The position numbers and the translations under genes are program-made. The notes below the pieces were generated by a model that searched no databases, had not been told where the DNA came from, and worked only from the letters and a program-made list of their open reading frames with translations. DNA of 64,000 nucleotides from CAVOXO01 sp963700425 (GTDB lineage Bacteria > Actinomycetota > Acidimicrobiia > Acidimicrobiales > Microtrichaceae): the NCBI GenBank assembly GCA_963700425.1, contig CAVOXO010000001.1, positions 806,001 to 870,000 of the forward strand. Reading direction: 5' to 3'. Positions 1-9,334 of the stretch are shown piece by piece; position 1 is the stretch's first letter; every line of letters begins with the position of its first letter.

Positions 1-116
1 GGTCTGGCACCCAGCGACGTCGCCGATCGAACTGTTCAGTTCTTTCGGTGAGTCTTGTGATCTTTCCCCGACGGTGGGCTAGCGTGACAGAGAGCAGCGA
101 CCGTCCCCGTCGATAG

Positions 117-383
117 GTGAACACAATGAGCAGTTCCGCTGAGATCGTCTGGTTGAACACCGCCGAAACCGCCCGGCGGCTGGGCATCACTCCCAGGACG
201 CTCTACCGATTCATCGACGACGGGCAGTTGCCCGCCTACCGGTTCGGTCGGGTCATCCGCCTCAAGGAGGTGGAGGTCGACGCCTTCATCGACGCATGCC
301 GGATCGAGCCGGGCACCCTGGAGACCGGCACCGATCAGGATTCCGACGAGGCGATCACACTCACCGACCCCGCTCGCACATAG
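117..383 (+). CDS. Excisionase/BldC-like helix-turn-helix DNA-binding protein
   Basis: A small DNA-binding protein of about 85-88 residues. A MerR-like winged HTH fills residues 12-60, with the typical run 'TAETARRLGITPRTLYRFI' followed by 'GQLPAYRFGRVIRL'. That arrangement is found in the excisionase (xis) family HTH and in actinobacterial BldC. It is a little longer than BldC (about 70 aa) because of an acidic C-terminal tail. Either the GTG at 117 or the ATG at 126 could be the start. The 3' end overlaps the convergent gene on the minus strand by about 50 bases. Nothing phage-like surrounds it, so a chromosomal regulator is likelier than a true excisionase. Confidence 0.8.
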   Translation: MNTMSSSAEIVWLNTAETARRLGITPRTLYRFIDDGQLPAYRFGRVIRLKEVEVDAFIDACRIEPGTLETGTDQDSDEAITLTDPART

Positions 384-862
384 CTGATCTCGCCGTTGTC
401 GGTGGCCAGGCTGAGGACGTCGAGACCCACCGACGCGAGCGTCCCCGTGCGGATCGTGGTTCCGACGGTCACGGTGACCCGCGGGCGCGACTCGGCCCAT
501 CGGGCCGCCAGATCGATCAGGCGCGTCCGCCGAATCGGGGGCTCGTCGAGACCCGTGGCCAGAAGCGGGGTCCCGGCCACGGTGACGCTGCAGATCTTGT
601 CGAGGGCGACGAGCATCTCGACGGAACCGTCGGTGCGGGCCTCCACGACGTCGTCGCCCACCGACATCACCCGACATCGACGCGCCCGGCCATCGTCGAG
701 AACCATCACGACGTCGGCGTGCGACTCGGCCGCGGCCACCAGCACCGACGCCCATTCCATGGCGGTGACACCGAAGTCCCTGGCCAGACGCTCGGCGCGG
801 CGATGCCGCGCGGCCTCGTCGACGGCCCAGTCCGATATCTCGCGTTCGATGTCGTCGCCCAC
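335..862 (-). CDS. Conserved hypothetical protein, possible small-beta (SH3-like) fold
   Basis: About 175 residues, family not recognised. The N-terminal third is charged and helical (ERLARDFG region). The middle alternates short beta segments such as 'VVMVLDDGRARRCRVMSVGDDVV', and the C-terminal half repeats a similar pattern ('VTVGTTIRTGTLASVGLDVLSL', 'ISYVRAGSV'), suggesting two Sm/SH3-like beta barrels. The frame is open to 907, but that start would overlap the divergent phoH start at 898. The GTG at 862, preceded by a purine-rich GAAAGAG, is therefore chosen. It sits divergent to phoH, and its 3' end overlaps the excisionase-like gene. Codon use matches the neighbours, so I regard it as real. 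Function unknown. Confidence 0.6.
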   Translation of the reverse strand: MGDDIEREISDWAVDEAARHRRAERLARDFGVTAMEWASVLVAAAESHADVVMVLDDGRARRCRVMSVGDDVVEARTDGSVEMLVALDKICSVTVAGTPLLATGLDEPPIRRTRLIDLAARWAESRPRVTVTVGTTIRTGTLASVGLDVLSLATDNGEISYVRAGSVSVIASSES

Positions 863-897
863 CGGTACTCTTTCGGCCTCTACCGTGGTGAGTGAAG

Positions 898-1872
898 ATG
901 AGCACACATGAGGACAACGCGCCGGGCGATCAGATTCGCGTCCTGGTGCCCGCCAACCACCTGATGACCCAGATGCTGGGCCCTCGGGAGGAACTGCTCG
1001 ACCAGATCCAGCAGGCCTTCTCCGACACGTCCATCCACGTGCGGGGCAACGAGATCACCCTCGGTGGCGAGGGAGCCGAGAGAGTCGGTCGTCTCTTCGG
1101 AGAACTCATCGAGCTCAGCCGTTCGGGGGTCGACATCGACAGTGACGTGATGCGACGCACCATCGACATGGTGAGTGACGACGAGCGCCCCTCCGAGGTG
1201 CTCTCCACCGATGTGGTGCGACTCGCCAAGGGCGGCTCGGTCCGCCCCAAGACCAGCGGCCAACGCCGCTACATCGACGCGATCGCCTCCAACCTCGTCA
1301 CCTTCGGGATCGGTCCGGCCGGCACCGGCAAGAGCTGGCTGGCCGTGGCGATGGCCACCCAGGCACTGCAGCGCAAGCAGGTGGAACGCATCGTGTTGAC
1401 CCGTCCGGCCGTCGAGGCGGGCGAGCGGCTCGGCTTCCTCCCCGGCGATCTCATGGCCAAGGTCGACCCCTACCTCCGCCCGCTCTACGACGCGCTCTAC
1501 GACATGGTCGGCGACGAGGGATCGGCCAAGCTCCTCGAGCGTGGGACCGTGGAGGTTGCGCCGCTCGCGTTCATGCGCGGCCGCACGCTCAACAACAGCT
1601 TCATCATCCTCGACGAGGCCCAGAACACCACCCCCGAGCAGATGAAGATGTTCCTCACCCGCATCGGTTTCGGTTCCCGCGCCGTGATCACCGGCGACGT
1701 GACCCAGGTCGACGTCAACGGCGGGCGATCCGGACTCGACGGCCTCGAGAAGACCCTGGGTGGCATCGGCGACCTGGCGTTCGTCCACCTCACCACGAGG
1801 GACGTGATCCGACACCGGATCGTGGCGGACATCGTCGACGCCTACGAACGGGCCTCGCCGACACATCCATGA
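898..1872 (+). CDS. phoH: PhoH-like ATPase
   Basis: A 324-residue PhoH-family P-loop ATPase, cytoplasmic, of the type linked to RNA metabolism and usually found beside ybeY. The N-terminal KH-like segment (about residues 15-90, 'IHVRGNEITLGG') precedes the ATPase. Walker A is 'GPAGTGKS' (near residue 140) and Walker B is 'FIILDEAQN'; 'GDVTQVD' follows as the sensor motif. The ATG at 898 is chosen over a GTG at 892. The stop overlaps the ybeY start (ATGA), so it heads the phoH-ybeY-corC-era operon. The length is normal for the short PhoH/PhoL family. Confidence 0.95.
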   Translation: MSTHEDNAPGDQIRVLVPANHLMTQMLGPREELLDQIQQAFSDTSIHVRGNEITLGGEGAERVGRLFGELIELSRSGVDIDSDVMRRTIDMVSDDERPSEVLSTDVVRLAKGGSVRPKTSGQRRYIDAIASNLVTFGIGPAGTGKSWLAVAMATQALQRKQVERIVLTRPAVEAGERLGFLPGDLMAKVDPYLRPLYDALYDMVGDEGSAKLLERGTVEVAPLAFMRGRTLNNSFIILDEAQNTTPEQMKMFLTRIGFGSRAVITGDVTQVDVNGGRSGLDGLEKTLGGIGDLAFVHLTTRDVIRHRIVADIVDAYERASPTHP

Positions 1873-2351
1873 GCGCCCTCGTCATCGACGCCGACAACGA
1901 CACCGACCTGGAGATCGATCTCGACCGTTGGTCCGAGCTCCTCGTTGCGACGCTGCGCTCCGAGGGGGTCGTTCCGCCGGCCGAGGTGGGACTCCGCTTC
2001 GTGGCGACCGACGTGATGGCCGACCTCAACGGTGAACACCTGGGCGGCTCCGGTCCCACCGACGTGCTGTCGTTCCCACTCGACGAGGAGCCCCCGGAGG
2101 GGTACGGCCCGGGGTCCGTGCGGCTCGTCGGAGACATCGTGGTGTGCCCCGAGGTGGCCATTGCCAACGCCCCCCATCACGCCGGGACCGTCGATGACGA
2201 GATCGCGCTGCTCGTGGTGCACGCGACCCTGCACCTCCTCGGCCACGATCACGCCGAGGACGCCGAGCGCAGCGCCATGTGGGCCGCGGAGCAGCGACTG
2301 CTCGGCGAGCTGTGGGGCCCGCTGGCGCGTGACCCGTGGAGCGGGTCGTGA
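1869..2351 (+). CDS. ybeY: Endoribonuclease YbeY (16S rRNA maturation factor)
   Basis: A 160-residue UPF0054/YbeY protein, a metal-dependent single-strand endoribonuclease in 16S rRNA 3'-end maturation and ribosome quality control. The diagnostic zinc motif H-x3-H-x5-H is present as 'HATLHLLGHDH' near the C-terminal third. The upstream 'PTDVLSFPLDE' block is also conserved. It overlaps phoH by four bases at the start and the CorC-like gene at the end, which indicates translational coupling. Confidence 0.95.
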   Translation: MSALVIDADNDTDLEIDLDRWSELLVATLRSEGVVPPAEVGLRFVATDVMADLNGEHLGGSGPTDVLSFPLDEEPPEGYGPGSVRLVGDIVVCPEVAIANAPHHAGTVDDEIALLVVHATLHLLGHDHAEDAERSAMWAAEQRLLGELWGPLARDPWSGS

Positions 2352-3625
2352 CCACCGCCAATGACATCGTCGCCCTGGTGGCGGTGGCGTGCCTCATCGC
2401 CTTCGGGTCGGTGATGGCGATCGCCGAGACCGCGCTCACCCGAACCTCCCGGGCACGGGCACAGGCCCTCTTCGACCAGGGAAGGGCCGGCGCACCCCAG
2501 CTCCTCACGGTGGTCACGGACTACAAGAGGTATCTCAACTCGGTGTATCTCGTCGTGCTCGGCGCGCAGACCGCACAGGCCGCCCTCACCGGTGTGGTCA
2601 TGACCCGGTTCGGTCCGTGGGGCGTGGCCATCGGAACGTTCGTCAACGTCGTGGTGGTCTTCGTCTTCGCCGAGGCGGCGCCCAAGACCTGGGCGCTCCA
2701 GCACACCGATCGGGCCGCCCTGGCCACCGCCCGTCTGGTGGTGGTGATCGGACGTATCTTCCGGCGGGTCGCCGACGTTCTGATCGGTCTCACCAACGTG
2801 ATCCTTCCCGGCAAAGGCCTGCGCCAGGGCCCGTTCGTGACCGAGGAGGAGCTCATCGCCCTCGCCGGCGAAGCGGCCGAGGCCGGTGGTATCGAGGAGT
2901 CCGAACGGGACCTCATCGAGTCGATCATCGACTTCGGCGACACCGTCGCCCGCGAGATCATGGTGCCGCGCACCGACATGGTCACCTTCGAGGCCGACTT
3001 CGCCATCTCCGACTGCATCGAGATCGCCATCCTCAACGGACTCAGCCGCTTCCCCGTCTACCGGGACAATGTCGACGACATCGAGGGGATCGTCTACTCC
3101 AAGGACCTGATGGTCGCCGGGCGTGACGGCAAGGGCAACCGGCAGGTCTCCACCCTGATGCGGCCGGCCCACTTCGTGCCCGAGACCAAGAGGGTGGCGG
3201 AGCTCCTGCGCGAGATGCAGGCCCGAAAGACCCACATCGCCATCGTCGTCGACGAATACGGAGGTACGGCGGGTCTGGCGACCCTCGAGGATCTGATCGA
3301 GGAACTGGTGGGAGAGATCGAAGATGAGTTCGACGTGGACGAGCCCACCGTCACCCTCAGCGCAGAGGGGGACCTGGTCGTCGACGACCCTTCCATCAAC
3401 GTCGACGATCTCAATGCCGCTCACGAGCTGTCCCTGCCCGAGGGCGACTGGGACTCGGTCGGGGGCCTCGTGTTCTCGGAGCTGGGACGGGTTCCCGAAG
3501 AGGGCGACCACGTCGACGTGGATCGGTATCGGCTGGTGGTCGAGGCGGTCGACGGCCGCAGGGTGTCGCGGGTGAGGGTGGTCACCCTCGAGATCTCCGA
3601 CGTCGACGAGACAGCGCCGGACTGA
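2348..3625 (+). CDS. CNNM/CorC-family transporter-like membrane protein with CBS pair (hemolysin C family)
   Basis: A 425-residue inner-membrane protein. The N-terminal DUF21/CNNM domain has about four membrane segments (residues 5-150). It is followed by an acidic linker, a CBS-domain pair ('IMVPRTDMV' ... 'FPVYRDNVDDIEGIVYSKD' ... 'THIAIVVDEYGGTAGLATLEDLIEELVGEI') and a C-terminal CorC/HlyC transporter-associated domain. Family members act in Mg2+/Co2+ homeostasis. The GTG at 2348, overlapping the ybeY stop by four bases, is preferred over the in-frame GTG at 2336. Its stop overlaps the era ATG. The substrate is not predictable from sequence. Confidence 0.9.
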   Translation: MTTANDIVALVAVACLIAFGSVMAIAETALTRTSRARAQALFDQGRAGAPQLLTVVTDYKRYLNSVYLVVLGAQTAQAALTGVVMTRFGPWGVAIGTFVNVVVVFVFAEAAPKTWALQHTDRAALATARLVVVIGRIFRRVADVLIGLTNVILPGKGLRQGPFVTEEELIALAGEAAEAGGIEESERDLIESIIDFGDTVAREIMVPRTDMVTFEADFAISDCIEIAILNGLSRFPVYRDNVDDIEGIVYSKDLMVAGRDGKGNRQVSTLMRPAHFVPETKRVAELLREMQARKTHIAIVVDEYGGTAGLATLEDLIEELVGEIEDEFDVDEPTVTLSAEGDLVVDDPSINVDDLNAAHELSLPEGDWDSVGGLVFSELGRVPEEGDHVDVDRYRLVVEAVDGRRVSRVRVVTLEISDVDETAPD

Positions 3626-4500
3626 TGAGCGATCGCACCCCGAGCGTCGATGACGACGGCGACTTCCACTCCGGTTTCGTCGCGCTCGTCGGCCGCCCCA
3701 ATGTCGGCAAATCCACCCTGTTGAACCAGATCCTGGGGCGCAAGGTGTCGATCATCTCCGACAAACCCCAGACCACCCGCACCCAGATACGGGGCGTTCT
3801 CACCCGCCCCGGGTGCCAGCTCGTGTTCGTCGACACCCCCGGCATCCACCGACCACGCACCGCCATGGGCGAGCGGCTCAACGACACGGCGCTCGCCGCC
3901 CGGTCCGAGGTCGACGTGGTGTGCATCGTCATCGACGCAACGGCTCCGGTCGGACCCGGCGACCGTTGGGTCGCGGAGCGGGTCGGTCCGGGAGCCGTGG
4001 TGGTGGTCAACAAGATCGACGTCGCCGATCGGGCCCAGGTGGTCTCCCAGCTCGAGCGCGCCTCGGCGTTCGAGGCCGCGGCCTACTTCCCGGTGTCGGC
4101 GGCGACGGGCGAGGGGGTCGACGAACTCGTCGAGGAACTGGTGGGTCGCATGCCCGTCGGACCGCACTGGTATCCCGACGACATGGTCACCGATGTCGAG
4201 GAGGCCTTCTGGGTCGCCGAGCTGGTGCGCGAACAGCTGCTGGCGGTGGCCCGCGAAGAGCTGCCCCACTCCATCGCGACCCGGGTGACCGAATGGGACT
4301 GGCCCGTCATCCGCGTCGAGATCCTCGTGGAGCGTGACTCCCAGAAGGGGATCGTCATCGGCAGGAAGGGAGCGGTGTTGCGCGAGGTCGGCACGGCCGT
4401 CCGCGCGCAGTTGCCCGAGGGCGCCTACATCGAGCTGGTCGTGAAGGTCGACAAGAACTGGCAGCGGCGCCCCCGCGCCCTCGATCGGCTCGGATACTGA
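3625..4500 (+). CDS. era: GTPase Era
   Basis: A 291-residue Ras-like GTPase needed for 30S subunit assembly, binding the 3' end of 16S rRNA. G1 is 'GRPNVGKST' (about residues 22-30), G3 'DTPGIH', G4 'NKID' and G5 around 'VSAATGEG'. The C-terminal type II KH domain carries 'VIGRKGAVLREVG'. Length and order are typical. It is the last gene of the phoH-ybeY-corC-era operon, and the same rRNA-maturation theme links it to ybeY. Confidence 0.97.
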   Translation: MSDRTPSVDDDGDFHSGFVALVGRPNVGKSTLLNQILGRKVSIISDKPQTTRTQIRGVLTRPGCQLVFVDTPGIHRPRTAMGERLNDTALAARSEVDVVCIVIDATAPVGPGDRWVAERVGPGAVVVVNKIDVADRAQVVSQLERASAFEAAAYFPVSAATGEGVDELVEELVGRMPVGPHWYPDDMVTDVEEAFWVAELVREQLLAVAREELPHSIATRVTEWDWPVIRVEILVERDSQKGIVIGRKGAVLREVGTAVRAQLPEGAYIELVVKVDKNWQRRPRALDRLGY

Positions 4501-4560
4501 GTGGTCTCGCCCGTGTAGGGGACGCGCAATTGTTCAAGTTCCGCGTGGATGGCCGTCGAC

Positions 4561-4577
4561 ACCTCCTCGAAGGAGGT
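4561..4577 (+). promoter_or_regulatory. Hairpin that encloses the Shine-Dalgarno of the next gene
   Basis: A perfect inverted repeat, ACCTCCT - CGA - AGGAGGT, whose 3' arm is a consensus ribosome-binding site four bases upstream of the ATG at 4582. If the RNA folds, the SD is paired with an anti-SD-like arm. The three-base loop is tight but allowed. If translation instead began at the in-frame ATG 4549, the repeat would be coding; the strong SD argues for 4582. Confidence 0.5.
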
Positions 4578-4581
4578 CACG

Positions 4582-5760
4582 ATGCCCCACCCGCTGGACC
4601 GCCAACTCGACCGAAGAACACTGTTGCGAGCATCACTTGTCGCCGGCGCCGCCGGCGTCGTGGCGTCGTCGTGTTCGACCCTTGCCCCGTCGTCGCCCGG
4701 AGCGAGCACCACCACCCTGCCCCCCTCGAGTGACCTCGATCCGTTCGTGGCCCGTTGGAATCAGTTCAACGTGCCGTGCGTGTGGAACCGCTCGGTGACC
4801 TCGCTCGCCTCCGATCCCGTGGCCACGTTCCGTTGGCGTGCCGCCATGGGCACCGCTCCGCTCGCCGCCAACCTGGAGTCCGGTGCGGGTGATTCCGCCA
4901 GGGGAATTCCTGTCGACCGATTCCAGCCCGGCACCCGGGCCGATCGGCTGTTCGCGTCGCAGTCGTTGTTGTCCGATGGCTCGTATTCGGCGTGGCTGCC
5001 CAAGCCGCACGTGTGGGAGACCTACACCGTGGATCGTCACTGGTCGGGAACCGACGGGGAGCACCTGTGGGAGGCGGTGTCGGTCCATGAGCCCGACGTG
5101 GCCTACCAGCCGGACTCCGCCCCTCAGGTGGGGCCGACCGATCCGTTCTTCTTCCTGCGCAAGTGGTACCACTACGTGACCCATCGGCCGGTCATGTGGA
5201 ATCTCGACAACCCGCTGCGCAACCCCGGAGTGGCCGGCATCGGAGACGTCAAGCCTCGGCCCTCCGCCATGGCGTCGGGGCTGCCCATCATGCCGTTGCT
5301 CGCCGACCCCGCCCACCTCTCCGATCCCGACGTCGATCCCGATCTGGGATTGGGCCACGCGCTCATGATCACGGTTCCCGGATCGCGAATTGCCTCGGAA
5401 CGACCGGCCTGGCCCGCCACCTACACCGACGGCCTCTCCACCTCGCAGGACTCGGTGCTGATGGGGTGGAGGGTCCGCCTGTCGCCCGCTGTCGACGCCG
5501 ATTCCTTCCCGCCCCAGGCCGCGGTGATCGTCCGGACCCTCCAGCGCTATGGGGCCTACATCTGCATGTCGTCGATCCCCGCGGAACCCGGCGACTCGCT
5601 GTTCCGGGCGTCGATCATCGCGACGCCATCGAAGAACGCCGGCACCACCGCCTCGTGGGACATCTACGACGTCCGTACCCTCGGTGCTCTCACCTGCGAT
5701 CAGTTCGACGTGATGGACGAGGACGCCTTCCAGACGGACTCCGCGTCGTTCGCCGCCTGA
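4582..5760 (+). CDS. Exported protein of unknown function (Tat-like signal, putative lipoprotein)
   Basis: 392 residues. The N-terminus 'LDRRTLLRASLVAGAAG' is a twin-arginine-type signal ending at 'VASSC', which is a marginal lipobox; a short Pro/Ser/Thr linker follows. The mature part is rich in Trp, Pro and Asp and has no family I can name. The segment 'PQAAVIVRTLQRYGAYI' resembles a beta-sandwich motif in uncharacterised secreted actinobacterial and acidobacterial proteins, which hints at a carbohydrate-related role (inference only). The start is set by a consensus AGGAGG at 4571. It stands alone, between era and the convergent dinG. Confidence 0.75.
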   Translation: MPHPLDRQLDRRTLLRASLVAGAAGVVASSCSTLAPSSPGASTTTLPPSSDLDPFVARWNQFNVPCVWNRSVTSLASDPVATFRWRAAMGTAPLAANLESGAGDSARGIPVDRFQPGTRADRLFASQSLLSDGSYSAWLPKPHVWETYTVDRHWSGTDGEHLWEAVSVHEPDVAYQPDSAPQVGPTDPFFFLRKWYHYVTHRPVMWNLDNPLRNPGVAGIGDVKPRPSAMASGLPIMPLLADPAHLSDPDVDPDLGLGHALMITVPGSRIASERPAWPATYTDGLSTSQDSVLMGWRVRLSPAVDADSFPPQAAVIVRTLQRYGAYICMSSIPAEPGDSLFRASIIATPSKNAGTTASWDIYDVRTLGALTCDQFDVMDEDAFQTDSASFAA

Positions 5761-5770
5761 GTCGGCGACG

Positions 5771-7719
5771 TCAGCCCAGGAACTCCGCCACGTCCGCCAT
5801 CTCCTTGGTCCGTCGCATGGGGGGAAGGGCCGAGATGAGTTGCCATCGGTACGAGGCCTTCGTCGCCAGGCGGGGGTCCAGTACGGCGACCACCCCCGAT
5901 CTGTTGCGCTGCGGATGAGTCGACCGGCCCCCTGAGCCAGCATCGTCGCAGCGCGCGGCAGATCGACCGTGGTGAAACCAGCTGCTGCCGCCGCCTCGCG
6001 TCGGGCCGACAGGAGCGGGTCGTCGGGCCGGGGAAAGGGGATCTTGTCGATGACCACCATCGACAGCGACGGGCCGGGAACGTCGATCCCGGCCCAGAAG
6101 CCCATCGTGGCGAACAGCGAGGTCGCCTCGTCCTCCGCGAACGCGTCCACGAGCGCCGGTCGTGGAAGGTCACCCTGGCGCAACAGCGGTGTGTCCAGCA
6201 CGTCCTCGAGGGCGTCGGCCGCCGCGTTGAGTGCCCGGTAGCTGGTGAACAGCGCGAGGGTCCGGCCCCCGGCGATGCCGATCAGTTCGCCGAGGCACTC
6301 GATCGAGGCGGGGCCGAACGAGTCCGAACGGGGGTCCGGCAGGTGGGCCGCGCAGAACAGCAACGACTGATTCTCGAAATCGAAGGGAGAGCCGACGTCG
6401 AGGACGGTCAGGCGGTCCGCCGGGACCCTCAGTCGACCTGCGAGCCCCTCGGGGATGGTGGCGCTGGTGAAGATCGTGGCGTCGGGCAGCAGGGCGGACA
6501 GATCCTCGTCGTCGTCGGGGTCACCGAATCCGATGGTGTCGGGGTTCCACAAAAGGGCGTCGAGCTTCTGTCCGACGTCCAGCGGCGCCGAGTGGAGACG
6601 GGGCGACTCCTCGGTGCCTCCGACCCACATCACCGTCCCGGGGGCGGGTTCGGCGAAAGAGTCGATGTCGATCACCAGCGCTCCCACGTTCGTGGCCACA
6701 CGGGCCTTGCGGGTCGCGACGTCGGTCGAACGATCCGCCTCGACGTTGCGCACCGCGTCGGCCGCCTCCATCACCGCAGCCCGAGCCGACGACAGGGCGT
6801 CGAGGGCGTCGGGCGGCAGGCCTTGTCGCAGTCGGGACCCGACCCGATCGACCAGGGTGCGGGCCCATCGCTCGCCGCTGCGGGTGAGCTTCTCGATGAG
6901 GGCGTCGTCAGCGATCAACCCTCCGACCATCCGCGACAGACGGGAGAAGTCGGCTGCGCCGATGTCGGTACCCGTCGTCGAGGACAAGACGTCCTCGATC
7001 TCGTGCGCCTCGTCGAAGATCGCCACATCGTGGGGGGGAAGTACCCCGCCCCCGTTTCGCAGGTGGAACCCGTAGAGGTGGTGGTTGACGACGACCACGT
7101 CGGCCTCGGCCGCGTTCCTTCGGGCCCGTTCGGAGAAGCAGTCGTCGCCGCGGGGGCATTGGCCCGAGCCGGGGCACTCGCGTGGTCCCACCGAGACGGC
7201 CTGCCACACCCACCCGGGCGGTTCCTCCTCGAGGTCGGCCCGGTCGCCGGTGTCGGTCGTCTCGGCCCAACGACGCAGCGACTCCCATCGACGAGCGGGG
7301 AGACGGCCCGATGTCGCCGCCGCGTCGTCGACGCCGGCGAGGTCGAGCTGGGAGTCGGAGGTGCCGGCCTCGTCGAGACGTTGGAGACACAGGTAGTTGG
7401 ACCGGCCCTTGAGCACCGACCAGGCCAGCTGTCCGTCGGTCACCCCGGCCACCAGCGGCAGGTCCTTGTCGGCCAGCTGATCCTGGAGGGTCTTGGTCGC
7501 GGTGGCCACGACCGTTCGTCGGCCCGATTCGACCGCGGCCACGAGATAGGCCAGGGACTTGCCCGTTCCCGTACCCGCCGCGACGACCAGATGGGAGTCG
7601 TCCTCGATGGCCCTGGCCACGGCCACGGCCATCTCCTGTTGCCCGGTTCGCTCCTCGCCCGCCTCGAGCACGTCCCGCGCCCGCGACAGCGTCGAGAGCA
7701 CTCGTTCCTCGATGCTCAC
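5771..7719 (-). CDS. DinG-family ATP-dependent helicase (frameshifted)
   Basis: An XPD/Rad3-like superfamily 2 DNA helicase of about 649 residues. Visible motifs are Walker A 'AAGTGTGKS', the Fe-S-type cysteine spacing around 'GPRECPGSGQCPRGDDCF', the DEAH box 'IFDEAHEIED', motif III 'TSATIPEG' and the C-terminal 'QGAGRLIRS' arginine-finger motif VI. The frame breaks at a C5 run on the plus strand at 5893-5897. Adding one base restores the usual ending (GVVAVLDPRLATK ... ADVAEFLG) and a stop at 5771. The GTG at 7719 is taken as start because longer starts would run into the divergent uppS. Likely role: DNA repair or R-loop/G4 unwinding. Confidence 0.85.
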
Positions 7720-7793
7720 GGTGTCATCGTGACAGAGAGCGACCCCCCGCCCGGGTACCGGTGGGTCTTCCAGCGAGGCGGTACGGTGCAACC

Positions 7794-8518
7794 GTGACTT
7801 CCCCTGGTGTCGATACCTCGCGGGTGCCCGTGCACGTCGCCATCGTCATGGACGGCAACGGACGTTGGGCGACGAAACGCAACCTTCCGCGCACCGACGG
7901 CCACGCCGCGGGCGAGGAGGCGCTCATGGACACGATCTGGGGCGCGAACGACCTCGGCATCAAGTGGCTGACCGTGTACGCGTTCTCCACCGAGAACTGG
8001 AAGCGTCCTCAGGACGAGGTGCGGTTCCTGATGAATTTCAACGAGCGGCTGCTGCTGACCCGCCGTGACGAGATCCACGCCGCGCAACATCCGCATGCAG
8101 TTCCTCGGCCGTCGGGACTGGCGGGTTCCCAAGCGGATCCTTCGGCGCATCGACGAGACGCTGGAGCTGACCGGGGACAACACCGGCATGACCGTGTCGA
8201 TGGCGTTCAACTATGGAGGTCGGGCCGAGATCGTCGACGCGGTGAGGGCCATCGTCGACGAAGGGGTGCCGGCGCGGAAGATCAACCAGAAGACCATCGC
8301 CGCCCACCTCTACGATCCCTCGATGCCGGACCCGGAATTGGTGATCCGTACATCGGGTGAGCTGCGCACCTCGAACTTCCTGATGTGGGAGACGGCCTAC
8401 AGCGAGTACGTGTTCACCGACGTCCTGTGGCCCGATTTCCGCGGTCGAGATCTCGAGGAGTGCATCTCGGAGTACCAGCGAGCGCGACCGGCGCTTCGGT
8501 GGAATAGCGACGGACTGA
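7794..8518 (+). CDS. uppS: Isoprenyl (undecaprenyl) diphosphate synthase (two frameshifts)
   Basis: Cis-prenyltransferase making the lipid carrier for peptidoglycan. The catalytic block 'HVAIVMDGNGRWA' is at the N-terminus, followed by 'YAFSTENWKRP', 'MAFNYGGRAEIVDA', 'PDPELVIRTSGELRTSNFL' and 'WPDF'. Reading has to change frame near 8079-8085 (giving DEIHARNIRMQF) and again near 8479-8487 (giving EYQRRDRRFGGIATD and a stop at 8516). Each is repaired by removing one base, and the corrected length of 240 aa is normal. It is normally essential and is not duplicated in this window, so sequence error is far more likely than a pseudogene. GTG start at 7794; recO begins nine bases downstream. Confidence 0.9.
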
Positions 8519-8527
8519 GCGCGGGTC

Positions 8528-9244
8528 GTGCCCCTCTACCGCGACGTCGGTGTCGTCCTCCGCACCTACAAACTCGGCGAGGCCGATCGGATCGTGGTGT
8601 TCTGCACCCGGGGCAGGGGCAAGGTCCGTTCGGTGGCCAAGGGGGTTCGGAAGACCACCTCCGCGTTCGGATCGCGCCTCGAGCCGGGGAGCCACGTCGC
8701 CCTGCAGTTGTACGAGGGACGTGAGCTCGACATCGTTCGGCAGGCGGAGTACGTCGAGATCCACCCCCAGCTGCGATCCGACCTCGACCGGCTCGGGCGG
8801 GTGTCCCAGGTGCTCGAAGCGATCGATCAGGTCGCGCAGGAGGGCGAGGTCGCACCCAAGCTCTACGAGATGACCGTGGCCGCCATGCGGGCGATCGCGG
8901 CGTGGGATTCGCCTCTGGTGGTGCCGGCGTTCTTCTTCCGCCTCCTCGACGCCGAAGGGGTGGGGATGTCGGTCGGGGAATGCATCGAGTGCGGTTCCGA
9001 CGACGACCTGGTGGCCCTGGATCTGTCGGGTGGCGGGTTGTGCTGTTCATCGCACCGGCGGGGAATCGGGGTCACACCCGAGGCGGTTCTCATCCTCCAG
9101 CTCATCCTGGGCGGCAGGGTGTCCACGGCCCTGGGTCTGCCCGTCGGCCCGGCGAGCTTCGAGGTCGATCACCTGGCCGGAGAAGCGTTCGAGGCCCACA
9201 TCGAGCGTCGGTTGCGGTCGCTGCGGGTGCTCCACGGCCCCTGA
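8528..9244 (+). CDS. recO: DNA repair protein RecO
   Basis: A 238-residue recombination mediator of the RecFOR pathway. An N-terminal OB fold (residues 1-80, 'YRDVGVVLRTYKLGEADRIV') is followed by a helical domain. The Zn site 'CIECGS' ... 'LCCSSH' matches the C-x2-C ... C-x2-H type. GTG start, nine bases after uppS; the uppS-recO pairing is common in actinobacteria. Confidence 0.93.
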   Translation: MPLYRDVGVVLRTYKLGEADRIVVFCTRGRGKVRSVAKGVRKTTSAFGSRLEPGSHVALQLYEGRELDIVRQAEYVEIHPQLRSDLDRLGRVSQVLEAIDQVAQEGEVAPKLYEMTVAAMRAIAAWDSPLVVPAFFFRLLDAEGVGMSVGECIECGSDDDLVALDLSGGGLCCSSHRRGIGVTPEAVLILQLILGGRVSTALGLPVGPASFEVDHLAGEAFEAHIERRLRSLRVLHGP

Positions 9245-9334
9245 TCGCATGGCCGGCGGTCGCCGGAACGCCGCATCGCGGTTCGGTGCTGACATACTCG
9301 GAGTGGTCGATCGCCGACCGCGGGAGGAACAACG

